Shown in pieces: positions 59,121 through 64,000 of a DNA stretch of 64,000 bases. The position numbers were made by a program, and so were the translations under genes. Numbering within the stretch: position 1 is the first letter of the stretch; every line of letters begins with the position of its first letter. Location: contig NZ_CP108036.1 of assembly GCF_036170895.1 (NCBI RefSeq), positions 8,343,501 to 8,407,500 of the forward strand, given 5' to 3'. The notes beneath the pieces are model-generated. The model was not told the origin of the DNA, made no database searches, and saw nothing but the letters and a program-made list of their open reading frames with translations. The stretch comes from Streptomyces erythrochromogenes (GTDB lineage Bacteria > Actinomycetota > Actinomycetes > Streptomycetales > Streptomycetaceae).

Positions 59121-61889
59121 CTACTCCTGCGGCAGCGACGCAGCCAACTGCCGGCGGGAGGAGACACCGAGCTTCCGGAAGACCTTGCCGAGGTGGTACT
59201 CCACCGTGCTCGCACTGATGAACAAGTCCGTCGCGATCTCCTGATTGGTGGCACCACGAGCTGCCATCCGCGCGACCCGGAACTCCTGCGGGGTGAGGTG
59301 CCGCTCGGTCCCCGCGCCCCGCTTGCGCGCCTGCTCGCCCGTGGCCCGCAGTTCCAGACGGGCCCGCTCGGCGAAGGCGGCCGCCCCCATCGACGTGAAC
59401 TGCCCGTGGGCGCGCCGCAGCAGGCTTCGGGCGTCGTGCCTGCGGCGCTGCCGACGCAGCCACTCCCCGTACAGGAGGTCCGTGTGCGCCTTCTCGGTGA
59501 GGAGCGGCGTCGGCGCCAGATGCGCGGCGGCCTCCTGGAAGAGGCCCTCCGCCTCGCTGTCCGGGGCGACGAGGGCGCGGCTGCGGGCCAGCAGGCCCGA
59601 CGCCCACGGGGTGCCGCTGGCCGTGGCCCGCTCGGCGAGGAGCTCCAAGGCCCGGCGGGCCACGCCCTGATCGCCGTTGCGGACGGCGGCCTCGACCAGG
59701 CCGGGAAGGCTCAGCCCGCCGCAGTGCGGCGGAGGGTCGTCGAGAACCGCCTGGGCCGCGGCCTGGGCCTGCGGGTAGCGGCGCCCGCCCAGCCCGAGCA
59801 CGACCAGCGCCGCACGGGCCAATTGCACCTGAATCCCGCCGGGAAGCTCGGGATACAGCTCCCGCTGCGCCGCCACCGCCGACAGGGTCGCCGGCTCGTC
59901 CCCGCGCCAGGCGTGCAGCATCACATCGGTGGGGTGGGAAAAGCGCGGATCGGCTCCGGTCGCGTCCGCGATGTCCTTGAACTCCGCGAAGTGCGCTTCC
60001 GCACCGGCCAGGTTGCCGCGGAACACCTCCGAGGTCGCGTTGGCGTGCGCACTGATCTGGAGCATGCGCAGCGCCCCGTGGCCGCGCGCGGCATCGGCGT
60101 ACCGCCGTCCGCATTCCCCCAGGGCGTCGATGTCCCACAACTCGACGGCGGCGATCATCCCCAGCAGGCTCCAGCGGACCGCTCCGCCCTCTTCCGCTCC
60201 GGGCAGCCTCATCGCCGCGAGCGCCGCCCGCAGGGACGGCGCGGCCTCGCGGTGGCCGACGGCGACCAGCCGGGCGTGACCGTCCAGCAGAAGATCCGGA
60301 ACGCAAACATCCGCACCGGGCGCCGGGGCCGTACGGCAGGCGACGGCGGTGAGCGCGGCGCCGGCCACCTGCAGGGCACCGGCATCGGGGCCGCTGCGGG
60401 GAGCGACCATCGCAGCGTCGAAGGCCTCCAGCAGCGTGTCGCGGCCCGCTCCCGGGTCGTGCTCCGAGAGCACCAGGGCGGCGTCGAGGAGCAGGCGCAC
60501 CGCCCCGTCCCCGCCCAGCATCAGGCGGGCCAGCCCGCCCAGCCGGTCGGCATGGGCGCCCAGGACGGGGATCGCAGGCCCCGGCGCCGGCAGCCGGGAG
60601 AGGAGCTCCTCGGCCCGGTGCGGGGCGCCGGCCATGAGCGCCGCCGCACACGCCTCGAGCAGCCGTGCGGTCCGCTGGACCGGGTCGTCGGTGAGATCCG
60701 CGGCCCGCTGCAGGAAAGCGGCCTGAGCCAGGTAGCCGCCGGTGTTCCTGGCCCGCTCGGCACAGCCGTGCAGTGCGGACGCGACCTGCTCGTCGGGGCC
60801 GTCCGCGGCGGCGGCCGCATGCCAGGCGTGCCGTTCGGGTTCGGCGTGCGCGTCGGTCACGGCGGCGAGAGCGGCATGCACGGAACGGCGTTCGGCCCGC
60901 GACGCGCCCCCGTACACGGCCGAGCGGATCAGCGGGTGACGGAACGCGGAGGCGCCGGGAGCGGGGCGGGCGGTCAGCAGCTCCTCCCGTTCGGCCTGTT
61001 CGAACGCCTCGGCTATGTCGTCGTTGCCGGCCCCCATCCGGTGCCGGACCGCCCGCCGTACGAGGTGCCGGTCGCCGGTCGCGTCGGCGGCCGCCGTCAG
61101 CAGCACCGTCCGGGTCAGCACCGGCATGTCGTGGACCCGCCGCAGGAACCGTGCCTCCAGGCGCCGCCCGAGGGCCGGCGGTTCGGCGAACCCCGCCTCC
61201 ACGACATGGGGCCCCTGGGCCAGTTCGCGCAGGGCGAGCGGATTGCCGGCCGCCTCGGCGATGATCCGCTCGGCCACGACCTGGTCGATCCCGCCGTCGG
61301 CGTGGTCCATGAGCAGCGCCAGCGCATCGCTCTCCGGCAGCCGGCCGAGCCGGAGTTCGGGCAGACCGGTCAGTGTCGGCGGCGCCGCCGCGTCGTCGCG
61401 CAGGGCGAAAAGAGCGACGATGCCGTCGGCGTGGAGCCGGCGCCCCACGAAGGCCAGGACGTCGAGGGACTCCCGGTCCAGCCACTGGGCGTCGTCGCAC
61501 ACGACCAGCAGCGGCCGCTCGCGGGCGGACTCCGCGAGGAGGGTGAGAGCGGCGAGCCCCACCAGGAACCGGTCGGGCGCGGCACCGCCCACCATCCCGA
61601 ACGCCGTTTCGAGCGCGGCACGCTGCGGCCCGGGCAGCCCGGCCCGGGCACCCAGGAACGGCAGCAGGACGCGGTGCACGGCCGCGAAACCCAGCTCCTG
61701 CTCGGCCTCGACGCCCGCGACCCGCGTGACCTGCAGGCCCGAAGCCGACGCGACCGCGTGGTCCAGCAGGGCCGTCTTGCCGATGCCGGCATCGCCGCGC
61801 AGGACGAGCACGCCGCTCATGCCCGCGCGGGCGCCCTCCAACAGCCGGTGCACCAGAGCGCTTTCCGCCCCCCGGCCTCTCATGATCAT
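59121..61889 (-). CDS. LuxR family regulator with AAA/STAND ATPase module
   Basis: The product is 922 residues, starting at ATG 61889 (MIMRGRG). The N-terminal ATPase has Walker A GDAGIGKTALL (about 31-41) and Walker B LLVVCDDAQWLD; then a long helical-repeat middle (LARLMLGGDGAVRLLLDAALVL, and others) and a LuxR HTH at the end (LTPQEFRVARMAARGATNQEIATDLFISASTVEYHLGKVFRKLGVSSRRQL). This is the MalT/LAL-type layout. It probably senses an internal signal and turns on nearby genes. It is divergent from an AraC regulator, with 119 bases between starts, and convergent with the alpha/beta hydrolase. Confidence 0.85.
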   Translation of the reverse strand: MIMRGRGAESALVHRLLEGARAGMSGVLVLRGDAGIGKTALLDHAVASASGLQVTRVAGVEAEQELGFAAVHRVLLPFLGARAGLPGPQRAALETAFGMVGGAAPDRFLVGLAALTLLAESARERPLLVVCDDAQWLDRESLDVLAFVGRRLHADGIVALFALRDDAAAPPTLTGLPELRLGRLPESDALALLMDHADGGIDQVVAERIIAEAAGNPLALRELAQGPHVVEAGFAEPPALGRRLEARFLRRVHDMPVLTRTVLLTAAADATGDRHLVRRAVRHRMGAGNDDIAEAFEQAEREELLTARPAPGASAFRHPLIRSAVYGGASRAERRSVHAALAAVTDAHAEPERHAWHAAAAADGPDEQVASALHGCAERARNTGGYLAQAAFLQRAADLTDDPVQRTARLLEACAAALMAGAPHRAEELLSRLPAPGPAIPVLGAHADRLGGLARLMLGGDGAVRLLLDAALVLSEHDPGAGRDTLLEAFDAAMVAPRSGPDAGALQVAGAALTAVACRTAPAPGADVCVPDLLLDGHARLVAVGHREAAPSLRAALAAMRLPGAEEGGAVRWSLLGMIAAVELWDIDALGECGRRYADAARGHGALRMLQISAHANATSEVFRGNLAGAEAHFAEFKDIADATGADPRFSHPTDVMLHAWRGDEPATLSAVAAQRELYPELPGGIQVQLARAALVVLGLGGRRYPQAQAAAQAVLDDPPPHCGGLSLPGLVEAAVRNGDQGVARRALELLAERATASGTPWASGLLARSRALVAPDSEAEGLFQEAAAHLAPTPLLTEKAHTDLLYGEWLRRQRRRHDARSLLRRAHGQFTSMGAAAFAERARLELRATGEQARKRGAGTERHLTPQEFRVARMAARGATNQEIATDLFISASTVEYHLGKVFRKLGVSSRRQLAASLPQE

Positions 61890-62008
61890 GAACTGAACAT
61901 ACCGGCTCCGGGTTCCCCGGGCGGACCGCGCCGGACTGGGGACCGGGCGGAACCGACTGGGAGGTTTCCGGGATTCGAACCCCCGCCCTCCCTCGGCACG
62001 CTCGGGGC

Positions 62009-63058
62009 ATGCAAGCGCAAAAAACCGAACGGGTCCGCACACGGTCCCGCCCCGCGGACCAGCCGACGGCGGACAGGGCGACGGACAGGGCGACGGACCG
62101 CGCGGCGGACAGGGCGACGGACAGGGCGACGGACAGGGCGGCGGAGCCGGGGCTGTTCGCCGACGAGATCGCGATCGACGACTGCGGATACCTTCGGATA
62201 CGCACCCTCGAAGCCACACCGCACCGGACCCACCGCGACGGCCGGAACAGCGAAATCGGCGGGCCGTTCGTCGTCGTGGCCGTTCAGGCCTCGGGTAGCG
62301 GGCTGCTGTCCCGCAACGGCAGCCGGATACGCCTGTCGCAGGGCGACATGGCCCTGCTCCCCTCGGGCGGCGAACTCGCCGTGGAGTTGCCCGAGCCCTC
62401 CCGGATGCACCTGCTCCGGCTGCCGTGTGCCGTGCTCGCCGTCCCGCAGGCAGACCTGTCGGCCGTGCTGGGCAGTGTCATCCGGGCCACTCCGGGCCTG
62501 GGGTCCGTCGTCTCCCGCTTCCTGGCCGCCTTCGCCGAAGCGGCACCGGGCCTGGATGCCGAAGCCGGCGGCCGCATGGCCGGCCACATCGCAGGGATGC
62601 TGGCCACCCTCATCGCGGAGCGGGCCGCCGCCGGCACCCGGCCCGCAGCCGGGACCGCCACGACGGAAGCAGCGGTCCTGATGGCGCGTATCCGTGCCCA
62701 CATCAGCCTGCACCTGGCGGACCCGGACCTGTCCCCACGGTCGATCGCCACCGCACACCACGTGTCCGTCCGCTACCTGCACCGGCTCTTCTCGCAGGAC
62801 GCCACGACGGTCGGCAACTGGATCCGGGAGCGCCGCCTGGAAGAGGCCGCCCGGGAGCTGGCCCGACCGGGACGCAGCAGGACCGTCTCCTGCATCGCAC
62901 ACCGGTGGGGCTTCGTCAGCGCCAACCACTTCAGCCGTGTGTTCCGCCAGCGGTACGGCATGTCACCGCGGGACTGGACCAACTCCTTCGCGCCGCCCCG
63001 GAATCCTCCGCCGGGCGGGGTGCCGGCCGGTGTCAGCCGTTGCGCTTGTGCCCGTTGA
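62009..63058 (+). CDS. AraC family regulator with N-terminal DRAT repeat
   Basis: The product is 349 residues. Residues about 20-46 are a 12-bp-derived repeat (ATDRATDRAADRATDRATDR). A ligand-binding beta domain follows, then two HTHs at the end (HISLHLADPDLSPRSIATAHHVSVRYLHRLF ... SCIAHRWGFVSANHFSRVFRQRYGMSPRDW), the AraC/XylS signature. Start codon uncertain because the repeat region lacks a strong ribosome site. It is divergent from the LuxR-type ATPase gene, so they may share a promoter region and cross-regulate. Inducer unknown. Confidence 0.85.
   Translation: MQAQKTERVRTRSRPADQPTADRATDRATDRAADRATDRATDRAAEPGLFADEIAIDDCGYLRIRTLEATPHRTHRDGRNSEIGGPFVVVAVQASGSGLLSRNGSRIRLSQGDMALLPSGGELAVELPEPSRMHLLRLPCAVLAVPQADLSAVLGSVIRATPGLGSVVSRFLAAFAEAAPGLDAEAGGRMAGHIAGMLATLIAERAAAGTRPAAGTATTEAAVLMARIRAHISLHLADPDLSPRSIATAHHVSVRYLHRLFSQDATTVGNWIRERRLEEAARELARPGRSRTVSCIAHRWGFVSANHFSRVFRQRYGMSPRDWTNSFAPPRNPPPGGVPAGVSRCACAR
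62080..62150. repeat. 12-bp coding repeat (GGACAGGGCGAC)
   Basis: About five imperfect units near the 5' end of the AraC gene encode DRAT or DRAA repeats. Length variation here would change the N-terminus in frame. Confidence 0.75.
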
Positions 63059-63249
63059 GCTGGATGTACCCCAGGTCCGCGATGAGCGCGTCTGCCGGCC
63101 CTGCGCCCCGCCTGGTGCGGCGCAGGGCGGCGGGCGCCACGGCCGCCGCGCATTGACAGGCGGCACCCGAAGTCGCGACCATCAGGTCACCGTTCCAACA
63201 GGTGATACTTGATGGGCGTCCTCGGAGGACAACGAAAGGACAACCCGTC

Positions 63250-63756
63250 ATGAGCAAGACCGAGCAGAAGGCATGGCTGGCCGGCGGCTGCTTCTGGGGC
63301 ATGCAGGACCTCATCCGCAGACTCCCCGGCGTGCTGAGCACACGGGTCGGATACAGCGGCGGCGGCACACCCCACCCCACCTACCGCGACCACGGCACCC
63401 ACGCGGAGGCGATCGAGATCGTCTTCGACCCCGCCGCCACCGACTACCGCACCATCCTCGAGTACTTCTTCCAGATCCACGACCCGACGACGAAGAACCG
63501 CCAGGGCAACGACATCGGCACCAGCTACCGCTCCGCCATCTTCTACCTGGACGAAGAGCAGCGGCACATCGCCCAGGAGACCATCGCCGACGTCGAGGTG
63601 TCCGGCCTGTGGCCCGGAACGGTCGTGACCGAGGTGGTCCCCGCCGACGAGTTCTGGGAAGCCGAACCGGAGCACCAGGACTACCTCGCCCGCTACCCCG
63701 ACGGCTACACCTGCCACTTCCCCCGCCCCCACTGGAAGCTCCCCAAGCGGGCCTAG
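63250..63756 (+). CDS. msrA: Peptide methionine sulfoxide reductase MsrA
   Basis: The product is 168 residues. It reduces the S-epimer of methionine sulfoxide in proteins. The GCFWG motif carries the nucleophilic Cys (residue 14); [24 protein letters not shown] (about 34-57) is the substrate region and [23 protein letters not shown] is also typical. The C-terminal resolving Cys lies near YTCHF. No msrB gene follows within the window. ATG 63250 is preceded by AAAGGA. Single-gene unit. Confidence 0.95.
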   Translation: MSKTEQKAWLAGGCFWGMQDLIRRLPGVLSTRVGYSGGGTPHPTYRDHGTHAEAIEIVFDPAATDYRTILEYFFQIHDPTTKNRQGNDIGTSYRSAIFYLDEEQRHIAQETIADVEVSGLWPGTVVTEVVPADEFWEAEPEHQDYLARYPDGYTCHFPRPHWKLPKRA

Positions 63757-63784
63757 GATTCGCGGCCGGCCGGCGGCGGAGCCG

Positions 63785-64000
63785 TCAGCCCCCGCGCCGG
63801 TCGTCGACCCGAAGCTCCAGATGCGGCCAGGCCGCGGCGAGGCGCGCAAGGTCGACGGCCGCCGGCGCGGTCACCGCCCCCAGCGACTCGTCCGGCCTGA
63901 AGCGGACCAGCGTGCCGGTCGTGCCGTCGGCCTCGACGGGCTCGAGGCCGGTGACGGGGACGCCGCGTTCGTAGCGCTGGGTCCAGGCCCCGCTCCGGCG
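63785..64000 (-). CDS. GyrB/ParE-like protein, 3' end only
   Basis: Running off the right edge, the minus strand gives GAWTQRYERGVPVTGLEPVEADGTTGTLVRFRPDESL, which resembles the ATPase-domain loop of GyrB/ParE, ending VDDRRGG at 63785. It stops shortly after this loop, so it is either a truncated gyrB-like gene or one of the short GHKL-domain paralogues. The start lies outside the window. Confidence 0.65.
   Translation of the reverse strand, partial: RRSGAWTQRYERGVPVTGLEPVEADGTTGTLVRFRPDESLGAVTAPAAVDLARLAAAWPHLELRVDDRRGG

Noticed and set aside
56992..62217. A 1741-residue minus-strand frame through the amidase remnant and LuxR regulator
   Set aside because: It is Arg/Pro/Gly-rich and out of phase with the LuxR regulator, whose own frame shows Walker and HTH motifs. 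It also ignores the alpha/beta hydrolase on the other strand.

Overview
The window reads as a stretch of a Streptomyces-type (high-GC actinomycete) chromosome. GC is very high throughout, GTG starts are common, many proteins carry Sec or lipoprotein signals, small LuxR, TetR, MerR and AraC regulators are frequent, and several families (SWIM zinc finger plus DUF6493, DUF6400, DUF6056, DUF2071) are typical of that genus. No ribosomal, replication or cell-division core genes are visible. Decayed genes, minisatellites and gene-poor gaps are common. This fits an accessory chromosome arm, which is an inference.

Layout. 1-8.6 kb: small secreted or hypothetical proteins; a damaged copy of an isoamylase-N-like gene whose intact copy lies at 7.8 kb; an SDR/TetR pair whose flanks carry three copies of one palindromic operator; a 5'-truncated IS256-family transposase; and a small LuxR-type gene behind a long conserved upstream element. 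8.6-10.3 kb holds no gene. 10.3-18.2 kb: a secreted protein, an exported intradiol-dioxygenase-like lipoprotein, a ligA C-terminal remnant, two tandem 'stress protein' paralogues, a small secreted peptide, a two-HTH regulator with a Pro/Ala/Asp-rich N-terminus, and an orphan sugar-binding lipoprotein. 18.2-19.9 kb is repeat-rich and gene-free. 19.9-26.1 kb: an extracytoplasmic glycan-related group (PIG-L deacetylase, lipoprotein, six-hairpin glycosidase, DUF6056 membrane protein) interrupted by a 14-bp minisatellite. 26.6-29.7 kb: GNAT, small acidic protein, lamin-tail protein and LLM oxidoreductase.

30-32.4 kb holds the most unusual repeat system: two adjacent secreted proteins built from the same 12-residue Gly/Gln/Asn/Thr repeat (about 17 and 16 copies), each ending in a terminator with the same stem sequence. 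32.5-38.8 kb: a CPCC-barstar fusion, a secreted peptidase-like hydrolase, a serine beta-lactamase-fold hydrolase, DUF2071, a hypothetical and a Nudix protein. 38.9-43.9 kb: a SWIM zinc-finger gene overlapping a DUF6493 gene. The SWIM frame has lost its expected stop. 43.9-49.2 kb: a MerR regulator, a Lys-rich/PET-repeat secreted protein behind the second copy of the conserved element, a divergent tRNA-Trp(CCA), a PuuE-like deacetylase, a secreted protein and a lytic-transglycosylase-like protein with a strong terminator.

49.2-64 kb mixes remnants (NmrA-like, PP2C, ArsR, amidase) with intact genes: a DUF4344 metallopeptidase, a BNR/sialidase-like protein, a bacterial homologue of eukaryotic eIF5A whose hypusine lysine is replaced by Gln, a barstar protein, a deoxynucleoside kinase ended by a 46-bp perfect palindrome, an alpha/beta hydrolase, a large LuxR ATPase regulator divergent from an AraC regulator, msrA, and the 3' end of a GyrB-like gene at the window edge.

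The best candidates for undescribed biology are the eIF5A-like protein (54467-54934), the paired GGTQGGG-repeat secreted proteins (29965-32381), and the 89-nt conserved upstream element shared by 8598-8686 and 45256-45344.
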